A DNA stretch of 64,000 nucleotides from Massospora cicadina (Eukaryota > Entomophthoromycota > Entomophthoromycetes > Entomophthorales > Entomophthoraceae), in the NCBI GenBank assembly GCA_022478985.1, contig JAKSZP010010601.1, positions 1 through 64,000 on the forward strand, given 5' to 3'. The notes below the pieces were generated by a model that ran no database searches, was not told the origin of the DNA, and worked only from the letters and a program-made list of their open reading frames with translations. The translations under genes were made by a program, and so were the position numbers. Shown here in pieces: positions 30,204 to 41,114 of this stretch; positions within the stretch are counted from its first letter, which is position 1, and each line of letters starts with the position of its first letter.

Positions 30204-31130
30204 GGCACTTCAGTACACTTCAAATAAATATCTTAGCCATGAGAAGAGCATAGTGGAAGATCCAAATAAGTGGTTAGACCAGTCACCAATGTCACCCAAG
30301 GCTAACTTACAGAAAAGAAGTTATTTGCTAAGTAGCTACAGACAACATAATAAAGCAAAACCCTAACACCATAGCCATGATTGATTACCTTGATCAAATG
30401 GATATACTGTACAGCCTGGAGACCCTAAAGAATGGTCTGGAGATATACACACCACCCATTACTACAACCTATGATATGGGCACATATATGAAGATGCATA
30501 CGGAGAGTGTTTTGCATGGTAGAAAGGTCAAACGCAGCCCGCTCTTCATGCACAATATGTGGTCAATATGGAAGCCTAGTACACCATATAGAACAATGTC
30601 CAATGTTTGTAGCTATCTTAAAAGAAGTCATGCGCTTATTCCATCAAGATCATGGACAATCTTTTAGTTTGGCCAGGAACATGTTTGCTTTCACACATGA
30701 TATCACCAATTCATCCATCTTTATGAACATTAATAGTAGAAATAGCACTATGGACAATTCATACCATAGTTTTGGATTCATCCACAGGAACTTCGCCTAC
30801 TCTTTAAGAAGCCATCATTTGTTTTTTATTACCATATAATGGAGCATTTCCAAGCATGATTGTTTGGATACATGACCCCATGTAACATATGGATAATCAA
30901 TTTATAGTTCCCCATATGGTTTTAAAATATTGACTCATTCCTTCATTCATGCTGCATCCAAGTATAAGTTGGCATAAATCCCCCATTGTCCTAAACCTAG
31001 CGGTACTGGCTAGCAACAGAAGGGGCTATGAACCCTCTGGGGTGTCCTTTTATTTTAGTCATATCATATTATATAATCACCATTACATCAGAAGTGTACA
31101 TCCCCTGGTTGACCTTCCCCAAATATATAA
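30204..31130 (+). pseudogene. LINE-A C-terminal domain with zinc motif, and 3' end
   Basis: This resumes LINE-A after G2. Frames at 30377-30840 encode DYLDQMDILYSLETLKN and the C-terminal zinc motif CTICGQYGSLVHHIEQC (near 30551-30601), then SFSLARNMFAF. The pattern is C-x2-C-x7-H-x4-C, as in the younger copy (CVVCGQYGTLFHRLEKC). The 3' end near 31130 has no clear poly-A. Confidence 0.75.
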
Positions 31131-31144
31131 AGACCAAGCTTAAC

Positions 31145-33350
31145 ACTTCAACCAAAGTAAATACAAATAAACAATTTGAAATTTTACACTCATCTATATT
31201 AATGATATTATAGATAGTATATAATATTCGAAAATACTAGAAGACATGTGAGAAATAATAATTGTTGCTATCACGTTCAACTTGGCAAACATTATCTATA
31301 TATCAAATAATAGTGGCTCATGAATATAAATCAGTTTAATTCTTAGAGTGATCTAACACAAAGACATTCCCAGCTGTTTCCCTTCAAAATAGCATACTAG
31401 TTTGCCAAGATAATAGCTATTGATTTTGGCATTTACTATGACTCAATTTACACATGTAAAAGCTCATTGTATGAGCCAAGATGAAACTATTGCCAACAAC
31501 CGTCCCAATTAAACCTAATCACTAAATAACATCAGGATTAAAATTCTATGCAATTATTATTTGATGCTCAAATTGATGACTATCACCTATCAACTGATTA
31601 TCTTTTAACAAGTAACTCAAATAAAACTTCACAAAGCTTAATAAGCATAATTTTTATTAATTAATTGATGAGCAGTTAAATAAAAAGTTTAATCTAAGCT
31701 AAGTTGGATCATATAGTCATTTAAATCTTCAAAAGCCTATTATCTTAAAGCTTACTATGTCATTTGTCTTAAGGCCTTATTGGTATGCTTGATAAATTGA
31801 TACAGATATAAACAATTAAGGTATATTTTACCACGTCTTATTCAAAAAGAACTTTGTTTACTGATATCTGAAAAAGTTTATAGCCCCAAAATTTTAATTA
31901 ATTTTATAAGATCAATAAGTCAATATAAAAAGCACCAAACCTGTTTTGTTTAATTTAAAGATATAACTGTACAAAAATTAGGCTAGATGGTTTTTAACAG
32001 CCATAAGTATATTACAAGTGCTTGATTTAAATACTGATATCTTACAATGATATAAGAATAACATTAATTCTAAAGTGATTTTAAAGTTAAAAAATATAAA
32101 AATAATATACACAATTCATATATATGTAAATCATGCATCAGTCCTAGGTTTAAATCTAAAAAATCTGTTAGATTATATAAATGAGTTTCACTTTCTTATA
32201 ATCTAAGATAAATACTTAATAATTGTTAAAAATTAGCATTAAAAGTTTTTTAAAAAAGTCACAAAGTATCTATAAAAATTTGGAAGTATATTTCAGAAAT
32301 ATTCAACAATTAAAATATGTGTACCCTAGCGTCAAACCTATAGAGATGTTGTAGGTATGACATTCAATAAATAAAAAGAGCATAAAATAAATTAAAATAC
32401 TAGTTGAACTTTTATATAAAACAATAATAGTATTTTTAGTATTAGTATTGGAAATTTAGAGTATTAAAGTTAATGTTAGCGCCAAACCATATATCAGTGG
32501 ATATAAGTTTAATGAGAAACTCTTGATTTTAACAGATGTAAACAGTATAGTATTTGATTTTTATAGTGAAAGGTAAACCTTTTATTTATGCAATTAATGT
32601 GTTTATGCTTCTACTCACTCTGTTATAGAATAACATTAATCAGAATGGCTATATATTAAGCTTATATCAATTATTAGCATTATATACCAAATTTTTAGTT
32701 TGGATACATGATATTAATTATAAATTTTTTAATATGCTAAAAACTTATTTGCTTACTAGATTACATAACATTACAATAAAGTAGAAACAATCTCATATAG
32801 CATATACTTAAGCTTAACTATAAGACACGTGAAAGATAATACTGCCATTCTAAAAGAGTATAAAAAACCAAAATACATGAGAAAAAAATCAATTGTAACT
32901 TTAATAAAACTTTATTTTTAGGATAAGATTTTAAAGTTAACCATAAGATGCTAATTAATTTATAACACTTATTATCTCAAAGTTAGGAATATATTATGTA
33001 GTATCCACAAACAGATATTGGTTTTATTCTATATGATACATCTCAGATTTTATTTGTGAAGATAAAGAAGATGTGTGAAACTGCTTACCCTTTTCTCTTT
33101 ATATGCCTGTATTCTGCATTCAAATATATAATTTAGATGTATAGAATATTAATCTGATTATCTAGATAGACTTTTATCAAAATAAATCTTGTAAACTAAA
33201 AAAAGTCGATACTAAACAAATATAAACATATTATTAACCCTTCAATTGTTAAAAAATATATCTAAAGAAGGACAATTTTTATCATGTGTTAAGAATTTTT
33301 CTTATAAATACTAGGTGACTTCATTAGTGTGCCAGGCCAAACAGTATGAA
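31145..33350. other. AT-rich gene-free stretch
   Basis: Strongly AT-rich sequence with no open frame worth calling, no tRNA-like cloverleaf noticed and no clear repeats. It contrasts sharply in composition with the retroelement sequence around it. It could be very old decayed repeat DNA. Confidence 0.5.
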
Positions 33351-33659
33351 GAATTTCTGGCCCTTGCTTTTTGCAATCATTGGTGACATTTCCCTACAAA
33401 TTTACATGGTAACCCACCAACCAAGCAGACCAACAACTTTTCCTTCTGAGGCATGACCACTCGTTATAGCTCAGAGGTCCTCTCCTGGGACATGTCCAAT
33501 AATTGTGGTTCAGCGGCCTCTATAGTGACTCCCTCAGGGCTTCTTCCCTTCAATCCTTCCAGTCCTTCATTGTTGCTTCTAGTTGCCCAAGTTCCCATGG
33601 GGTTTCCATTTAGTTCAAGGTTGGAGTTAGTTGCACCTTCACTCCAGGTGTTTTAACCC

Positions 33660-34169
33660 AGCACCTAACAACTGAGGATCCTGAGTCCCACCTCTACAAG
33701 CTAAGCTAACTATTGTTAACTAAAACTTAATAAAGATGGGCAAACAAATATTATCTTTGAGCTTAGAATATAGAAGATCTTTTTATTAAGAGGGAGATCA
33801 AACTATTTATGGGCATTTCTTGCCTGTCCACAGCATTGGCATTTATTTCCAGCATCATCAGCACTCACTGGTAATTCTCCCTGCTTAGTATTCATCAGCA
33901 TTCTCACTGGCAATACTTATCATCATCAAATGTCCATGATTACGTTGATCCTTGATTCATCATAATCTGAATTAATTAAATATATTGATATCCTTGGCAT
34001 AAGTTGCTAGTGTCAAATTAAACCAAAATACTGTTGGGGATTCTTCCTGATACTCTCACAATTATAAAGTGCGATTTGAATTTATGCCAGAAATCCCACA
34101 ATCATTTTCACATGGAGTTGGCGCCAGGATAAAAGCCTGGTAAACTTAACTATTTCAATGATTTGATGC
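33660..34169 (-). repeat. Degenerate LTR-like sequence
   Basis: Resembles on the minus strand the LTR at 1108-2294, with a shared order of 'ggatcctgag', an AT-rich poly-A-signal region with 'ctttttatta' and TATA-like 'atttatgggc'. A segment at 33998-34110 is similar to 45085-45175 beyond the LINE-B insertion. Ends are not defined. The stretch 33350-33660 before it holds only an unrecognised 67-codon frame. Confidence 0.35.
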
Positions 34170-34509
34170 ATATATGCATCCAAAATGATCTTTTCTCTCA
34201 CAAATCTTACTTTTATAATTTAAAAGCGATTATTACAAGTCCATAGAGAACACTCAACTGCCTGTGGAATACTGCACCTATAGAGAAGTACACCACGGCC
34301 ATAACACTTAGTGTAAGTAGGTCTTTCTGCTCATCTGTGAGAAGCACAAAGAAATGGATGGATGCTTGTGCTGAATATGACCCTAATTATGAAGTATGCC
34401 AAGAAGACCTGCACCATCCAGATGACTTCCCGCCAACAAAGGCACTAATAACAAATTGGCAATGCAAACAACGAAAAAATGATCACACTCAAACAAAAAA
34501 CACTAAAAC

Positions 34510-37500
34510 ATGGTGACAGGCATGCCAAATGCAACTAACTCCCCAGGATTGGTTTCCGCTGAAAACCTGCTGAATGATGCTGACCTCGTGGAGAGTAAAG
34601 CAACACCAAGAACAGCAGCGTCAGGGATATTCCACACCAAACCTCAAATAGGTGAGGGGATCTGGGCCTCACAGGGGAATTTTTTTTTGAAAAAAAAAAC
34701 AAAAAACCCCAATGAAGTTTTGGTTGGATCAGATACTGAATCCAACTTGACCAGCAAAAGCCAAGGTCCCAGTTCAACTGGGCAACATCAAAAAATGGTT
34801 GCTAATGAGATGGAGAAAGTATCAAACAACGCTCAAAACAATCACCCAAAAATTGTTGGAGACCAGTAATGACATTGGCCAGTCAGGAGGAGAACGGTCC
34901 TTAACAACAATCAAACAGACAAACTGAACAAATCGTCAGGCATGATCCTCTATGAACCATCAGGCACAATCCCCAACAAATCAAAGTTGACAGTGGGTGC
35001 AGAATCAGCCCATAATTAATTGACAAATTAAAGCAAACTGTCAGGCACAACCCCCAATGAACCAGCAGGCGCAATTCTAACAAATTAAAGGCAGCAGCAG
35101 TGGTAAAATCAGCCTAAAATTGATTGGAAAATAAAGTGAACCATTGGGGATGATCCCTGTTGGGGATGAAGGAGCATTGGGCACTGAATCTGAAGGATCA
35201 GATACCTGCAAAGGTTCATCAAAAAAGTTAAAATACTACCAGAAGGGGCTAAACCCTGACAACTGTCAAGTCAATGACCAGAGCCCTGGTAAAGTACACC
35301 CCCATCCAGAAGGACATGTTAGCCCACTGTGGAGTGTCTTCACGTGAAATCAAGCAATGGGAGACCCTATAGTTCCTATATTCAACATCAACCCAATGGA
35401 TCTCCAAAAACATTACGCTGGCCATTGCAGCCATATGGTGTGAACATAAGTTTTCTGCCAGGGCAGCCAAACAATGGCTCAACACCCAAATATTGCTTGA
35501 GATAACAATTTTCTTCAAAATATCACAGATTCAAACCAAAGACACCCTTGAATGGATGAAACTCTCCCTGGAGCATAAAGTGATCAAAACGCTTTTAGGG
35601 AAGATTTAAAGCCAGTGGATGTGAAGGCTTGGATGGAAGCCAGTATCAACCTCCTTAATGCGATGGAATATAATAAGGCTGGAATATTAGCAAGATTCAA
35701 TCAAGCTGTCAGGAGCTCGGGACTCATCCTATTGGAATTATCTGACTACGCAAAATGCTTCTTGAACATTTTGACCTCCCTCAAATGGGCCTGAAATACC
35801 ATTCCAGTTGACACCGCGCTGGAATGGTATAACACCAATTAATCCCCAGAGAAGGCATTGCCATGGATTGCGGCCAGGTTCAAGGCCACCAAGGCCCTAC
35901 ACTGGTAATACACTTGAATCCCACCGGCCACCACATCCAACCTAATGAAGGCGGGCTGGATGAAGAAGGTGGTGGAGTGGGGACCCTTCTTGGACTGGTC
36001 ACCGGAAGAGGCCATTAACTGGTCTGCCAACAGATTCACCCCGCTGGAAATGAAATACTGGTTCCACGCATGAGCCAGTATCAACTAAGTTCATGAATGA
36101 GTGGATCTGGGAGCCACAAAACCCATCCATGAAACCCTCTGAGGCCAACCATTCCCCATTGAGAAATGGAAACTCTGGCATGACGCCACCACACTAGCTG
36201 AAGCCACAGACTGGGATGCAGTGGGGTTCACCCCAGAGTTATCCCAACCATTGACAAAACATAATATTTCACCACAGGCGGCATCAGCGATGAAAGGGAT
36301 TATAACCCTGGACCTGGGCCATTAATGGCTCAAAGCAGATAACCAAATCAAAATCAGTGATTGAAAGCAATCCTTTCCAGACCCAACGGTAGCCACCCCA
36401 TATGCTGCTAAAAGTTTCGCCCCTTCTAAATCCTCAGTGGTGTGAGGTAGGATTTCCAGTCGCCATGGCATAAATATTCACAAACAGTAGGTGAAACAGC
36501 GTTATGGTAAGGGACTGGTGCCAGCGTAGTTTGATTACACTGGAGGCCCTCCAGAAATACCTTCACCCAACGTGTGGTCCAGAATCAACCCTCAAATGGT
36601 ACTGACTGGGATTTTTTGCTGAAAATCATCCTTAAGTGGCAAGGCCTTGAAATTGGAGTGCAAATGGCTTGGTTCATTAATTGCCACGATATCAGCATAT
36701 GCCAAATAGAAGCTTTTCTTAATCAAGGATTCAGACAAATGAGTCAGTAAGCTGCATAATGAAGGGGAAAACCCCTATCTAAGTACCAAAGCCTAGCACA
36801 AAATCTAAGTCATACAGCGTTGTGGCAGCCCATACCAACAATAACACATGGAATGGGGCTGGAAGCCATATCAAATACATCCTCCAACTAATCAGTAGAG
36901 GCTTCACAGACTTCCAGGCCTAAGTCATATCTTAAGGATGCATTATGAATCCACCTACGGCTGGTGGAAAAGGAGGAGTGGTCTGACCTGATAATAGTGA
37001 TATATCAGGAGCTCAATGAGGTCCTAGAATGAGGGGACTTCAATCACCACTGGGTGCTCAAATAGGGCTATATAGATATTGTGATACTAGGCGAATTGGA
37101 CCATAAAAATCTCCTTGAGATTGGAATCAAGTATAAGGGTTTCTATCTCAATATGGAACCAACTAGATACGCTAACCAAACTGCATGGTGGGTAACATTC
37201 CAAAACCTCCCACCAATTGGGAGAGGGAATGGGTAAATAATGCGATCTAGACTAAACTATCATACTATGGGGAAGTACAAGAATTTTGGCAAGCCGGTGG
37301 TAATTACATTATAAAGTGCCTTCACCCCTGAACAGTCAAAGCGCTATATGAACCAGCCCCGTGGATGAAACCAAATAAAATCACCCTACGATGATTCATC
37401 CGCCTGCCCAGCCTAAGCAGCGTTGTGTACATAGAGCAGGAAAATGCTAAGCAAGTATGCCAGTTCTGTTACCAGACTGGCCATACAATGGCCCAATGCC

Positions 37501-37700
37501 ACCATTGCAAAGGAAAAACCCCTCAAGAGTACAAATATAACTCCATTAGAGGGATCACAAAGGTCAGGGCCAAAACATTCCTTTGACCAAAAGCCAAAGA
37601 ATGGATCCTGCAGAACCTAACAGAGGTTGCGGACATGGAATGCAACAGCAAGAGCTAGACCTCTCCCATAGGGAAGCATGGGATTGAGAAGCGGCCAAGA
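34510..37700 (+). pseudogene. LINE-B ORF1 with CCHC zinc knuckle
   Basis: The first piece is open for 119 codons from 34510. The rest is a long string of short frames on the plus strand. Near 37455-37500 a clean zinc knuckle is readable: VCQFCYQTGHTMAQCHH (C-x2-C-x4-H-x4-C). It is followed by a basic tail before the endonuclease at 38366. It is longer than the ORF1 of LINE-A. Presumed RNA-binding role. Confidence 0.6.
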
Positions 37701-38365
37701 ACCTTAAGCGGATGTTGAGCCCATCATCAACTCAAACCTCAAGTGCTACAGAATTGATGAAGGAACAAGCCCTGAACTGACGGAGCCACGCCCATCCCAA
37801 GCAGAATGGACGATCTGCAAGGAAGAAAAATTGCAGAAGACAAACCCAAAATTACCCCAAGAAGGGATGGGAAGCACAAGACACCATTAAATCAAAACCT
37901 AAGCCCAACAAGTCAAAAGAAAATTAAAGTCAACTAAAAAATTATCAGCAAAAAACCTGAGGATACTAGCAATTAAACAACCAAATTGACATGATCAGCA
38001 AAATCGGCCAATTGGGCTCCAACCAAAAATATCAGATCCACTAAAATTGAACGAAGGTGCAGGAATCCAATTGATGGATGAGGGGGAATCCGCCGCTCCA
38101 CCAGTAGGGATGATGGAGCACCCTGAGCTGGTAATTAAACCATCCCCGTTGTCCATTGATAGGGAGATGGGGTGGAGACTGAATTCCAGGTGTACAGAAT
38201 GCCCAGTAAGGCGATCCCAGACCCATCAAACCGACCCCACAGGTTGACCATTACCCCCCACCCACCCTCAGAAACACCGACCACCAACAAGCAAACCTCC
38301 ACCTGTGACTCAATTTACAACACCAAAAATAATCATTTTCATACCCATGGGTCAGGAAGCCGGAA

Positions 38366-39285
38366 ATGAGGATTGTGACCACAAATGCTCAGGGGATGGC
38401 AAGCATACAAACAGGAAGGCGGAAGTTACACCATTTCAAAATAAACAATAATATAGACATAATTTTAATATTGGAAATTCAAGTAGGTTGTCAAAAGGAA
38501 ATGGTGCCAAGCTTGAACTGTGACACAAAGAATCACCCATGGTCCTGCAATTTGGATATCAGGCGCTCTGGATGGATCATGTGGCAATTGTCACATTTAA
38601 CAAGAACATTGACCTGGAATTTGGGGAGGAAACTAATGCCAGAAGGATCCTGATAGTGACTACTATACATAGGGAAACTAGCAAGAGCCTTCAGGTGGTG
38701 GCAGTCTATGCTCCGCCAAAGCCCTGCAAAAACTGAATATTTTGGGAATTATATCAGAAGTACCAGCTAACACAATGACAGTTATAGCAGGAGACCTAAA
38801 CTGTTGGACAAATGCAAGTTGGGATACATTCCTGACAAGTGGAAAGTCCCAACCAGAAGGCCAATGAGATGCTGTACTACCTAATCAAATTGGGGATGTG
38901 CCTTACAATTGATGAGGAGGGTGCGACCTGGCCAACCTAACGTGATGGACATATGATTCCGTTGGTACACCACAGGCTGTTTTGCACCTGGGTTATATAC
39001 TGGTGTCATCTGACCTCAGGCCACTGAAGTCCAACAGCAAAGTCAGTACTAAGTCCAAAAACGACCACATGATCATCTGCATGGATATTGATCTGGAAGA
39101 ACCCCCAAGGAACTGCAGATGGCAACTGACACCCGCTACACTGAGGGACAGGGAATGGCGCCAAACAATAGAAGCTGGACTGAATCAACTGGTTGAATAT
39201 ATGAGTTTTCTTCTGGAGATAGACTATCTGGAACAATAGATTAGGATCAAAGAGAAGGTGAAGCATGATAGCATGAAGTTCGAAA
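38366..39285 (+). pseudogene. LINE-B endonuclease domain
   Basis: Starts MRIVTTNAQGMASIQTGRR, typical of the first strand of apurinic endonuclease domains in LINEs. Later blocks: HVAIVTFNKN and VVAVYAPPKP (38574-38730), GDLNCWTN near 38793 and NDHMIICMDIDLEEPP near 39058 (the SDH block changed to NDH). Frame changes lie near 38650 and 38740. It is cut at 39285 by a younger LINE-A insertion. Confidence 0.75.
39271..39285. repeat. Target-site duplication of nested LINE-A (left)
   Basis: GCATGAAGTTCGAAA is repeated perfectly at 41100-41114, right after the poly-A of the inserted element. Confidence 0.9.
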
Positions 39286-41099
39286 CCTGAGCCCACTCTT
39301 GTACAACTTCAGCCTTGACCCACTACTGCGAAATGTGAATGCCCAACTCACTGGGGTCCATGTGCCAGGCCAAACCCCAGTCAAGATGATGGCATTTGCA
39401 GATGATTGCGTGGTGGGGGTGTCTAATAACAAAGATGCACGCGCGCTTGAAGCCCTCATCCAGGAATATTCCTGGGTAAGCAACGCGGCACTGAACGCCT
39501 CCAAAACCGAAATAATCCTCCTTGGTCGGTTTCAGAACTGCTGGCCCCAGCAAGTAGTTCCCAACCCGGCCCATCTGCTCGCCCACGTCCACGCCTTACT
39601 AACTCAAAACACACCGCTCCACTGGTGCTCCCCTTTGTGCCACGACCTACCATAGGACCGGTACGCCATCTGGGCGTGTGGTTAGAGGCAGGTGGATAAG
39701 CGTCAGCAGTAATGGAGTGCCATATACCGGACAACGTGACGAAGCGAATCGCCTCTCTCAGAGCCCACCCTACTACCCTCACTGGCAGGGTTGTTCTTGC
39801 CAACTCTATGCTCCTATCCAAAGTCTGGTTTGGAGCCCACGCCATCCCCTTCTCCCCAAGCTTCTTCAAATCCCTGTATGCTTTGCTACAAGATTGGCTT
39901 TGGTCAGGCCGCCCTCCACCAGTACGGCTAGAGGTCATGTTTGGCCCTCATCATCATGGTGGCATGGGCCTACTTGACTTCAAAGCTCATGCCGCCAAGA
40001 TCCTGGGCACCTGGATTGCGGCCGTCACTGCTCCTACACTCCCATCCCAACACTGGTCCCGCGCGGCCCGCTCCAACTTCTCCCAAGCCTTGGGCCTCAA
40101 CAATCCATCAAACCCCCACTCCCTGATGAAATACCTCGCATCACACACATCAGCCACAGGTCCTCACGGGACCAAAATCCACTACAAACGAATCCTACTC
40201 TCCATGTGAAGCGCAGAGTGGAGAATTCATATTAGTTGACATACAACCCGAAGAGGCCGCCCCTCTCCTCAGTTCACACAAGAGGTACAGGGGCTACCCA
40301 TCCATGATGGCGTGATCCCCATTCGACCCCAAGTCCTATCCAGGGTGGACTACCTGGACATTATGGACATCCCTTATTCCACTGAGACCCAAAAGACTAT
40401 CTGGAAATACGCACACCATCCTCTGTTGCAGCCTCAAGTCCGCTCCCATGTGTGGCGCTGCCTGAGGCGGGTGTATCGTACAGCTGAGCGCTCTAATGCT
40501 TTACACTCATCCTGTGTCGTGTGTGGCCAGTATGGAACGCTGTTTCACCGCCTGGAGAAGTGCCCCACCTCTAAAGTAATATGGCGTGAACTCCAACGTC
40601 TGCTAGGCCAGGATCAAACACATCCCTTCAGTCTGTCAAGAGATATGTTTGCTTCATCAATGGCCTCCCCCCTCCCACCCTCCCTCCGTGCTCTGGTGGT
40701 TGCAATCGCCATGTGGACTATCCACACGATTGTCTTGGATGCCATCGCTGAATCCATCCCCACCCTCCCTGAAGCTGTCCACAGATTCCGGTCTCATTTG
40801 GTGGATCACTTTCAAGCGTGGATTTTTGGATATCTCCCACCGCGTCACCGACAGCTGGTCTCCTCCTGGTTCCCAGTCTGGTTCATCAAATCAGACACCT
40901 TCCTCCACATGTGCTCAATAATGGCTACGTCCCCTACACACGTTCCCTCCCCCTTCCCATAAGTGGCGTTCCCGCTGGCAACAAGAGAAAGCATCGCTTC
41001 TCTGGGGTGCCTCCCCTGGTACTAAGTTTTGTCTCGTCTGAGTCATATTTGGAAGTGTCCGTCCCATGGTCGGCCTTCCCCGCAATAAATTTAAAAAAA
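39286..41099 (+). mobile_element. 5'-truncated LINE-A insertion, youngest-looking copy
   Basis: 1,814 bp bounded by a perfect 15-bp target-site duplication and ending in AATAAATTTAAAAAAA. It contains the 3' half of ORF2. RT motif AFADDCVVG (FADD intact) is near 39390, followed by the RT thumb (39712-40209), a C-terminal domain open for 216 codons (40312-40962) with zinc motif CVVCGQYGTLFHRLEKC, and a short 3' UTR. It has far more CG dinucleotides and fewer stops than the other LINE copies here. Breaks remain near 39655-39710 and at 40207-40311. Confidence 0.9.
40312..40962 (+). CDS. LINE-A ORF2 C-terminal domain (zf-RVT type)
   Basis: An open frame of 216 codons that begins in VDYLDIMDIPYSTETQKTI and holds the zinc motif C-x2-C-x7-H-x4-C at about 40513-40563. 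It then has the conserved FSLSRDMFASS and LVVAIAMWTIHTIVLD segments. The upstream part of the same protein is in the frame at 39712-40209. As a truncated insertion it cannot make a working enzyme. It is the best reference for the family's C-terminus. Confidence 0.75.
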   Translation: MIPIRPQVLSRVDYLDIMDIPYSTETQKTIWKYAHHPLLQPQVRSHVWRCLRRVYRTAERSNALHSSCVVCGQYGTLFHRLEKCPTSKVIWRELQRLLGQDQTHPFSLSRDMFASSMASPLPPSLRALVVAIAMWTIHTIVLDAIAESIPTLPEAVHRFRSHLVDHFQAWIFGYLPPRHRQLVSSWFPVWFIKSDTFLHMCSIMATSPTHVPSPFP

Positions 41100-41114
41100 G
41101 CATGAAGTTCGAAA
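41100..41114. repeat. Target-site duplication of nested LINE-A (right)
   Basis: GCATGAAGTTCGAAA, identical to 39271-39285. LINE-B sequence continues directly after it. Confidence 0.9.

Larger units (their letters stand above)
16108..31130 (+). mobile_element. LINE family A copy 2, split by LINE-B and chromovirus G2
   Basis: Plus-strand pieces in order: ORF1 (16108-17279), endonuclease (17334-18150), RT (about 18600-19916), RT C-terminal part (22567-22786), then thumb and zinc motif (30204-30840) and a 3' end near 31130. LINE-B (19917-22566) and G2 (22787-30198) interrupt it, and the coding sense rejoins across both. The 5' end is cut at 16108 by the G1 3' LTR. Stops are frequent; the copy is dead. 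The 3' end (GACCTTCCCCAAATATATAAAG) matches GGCCTTCCCCGCAATAAATT of the younger copy at 41070. Confidence 0.8.

Noticed and set aside
31145..33350. Nuclear copy of mitochondrial DNA
   Set aside because: The composition is AT-rich enough, but I recognise no mitochondrial gene, tRNA or rRNA segment.
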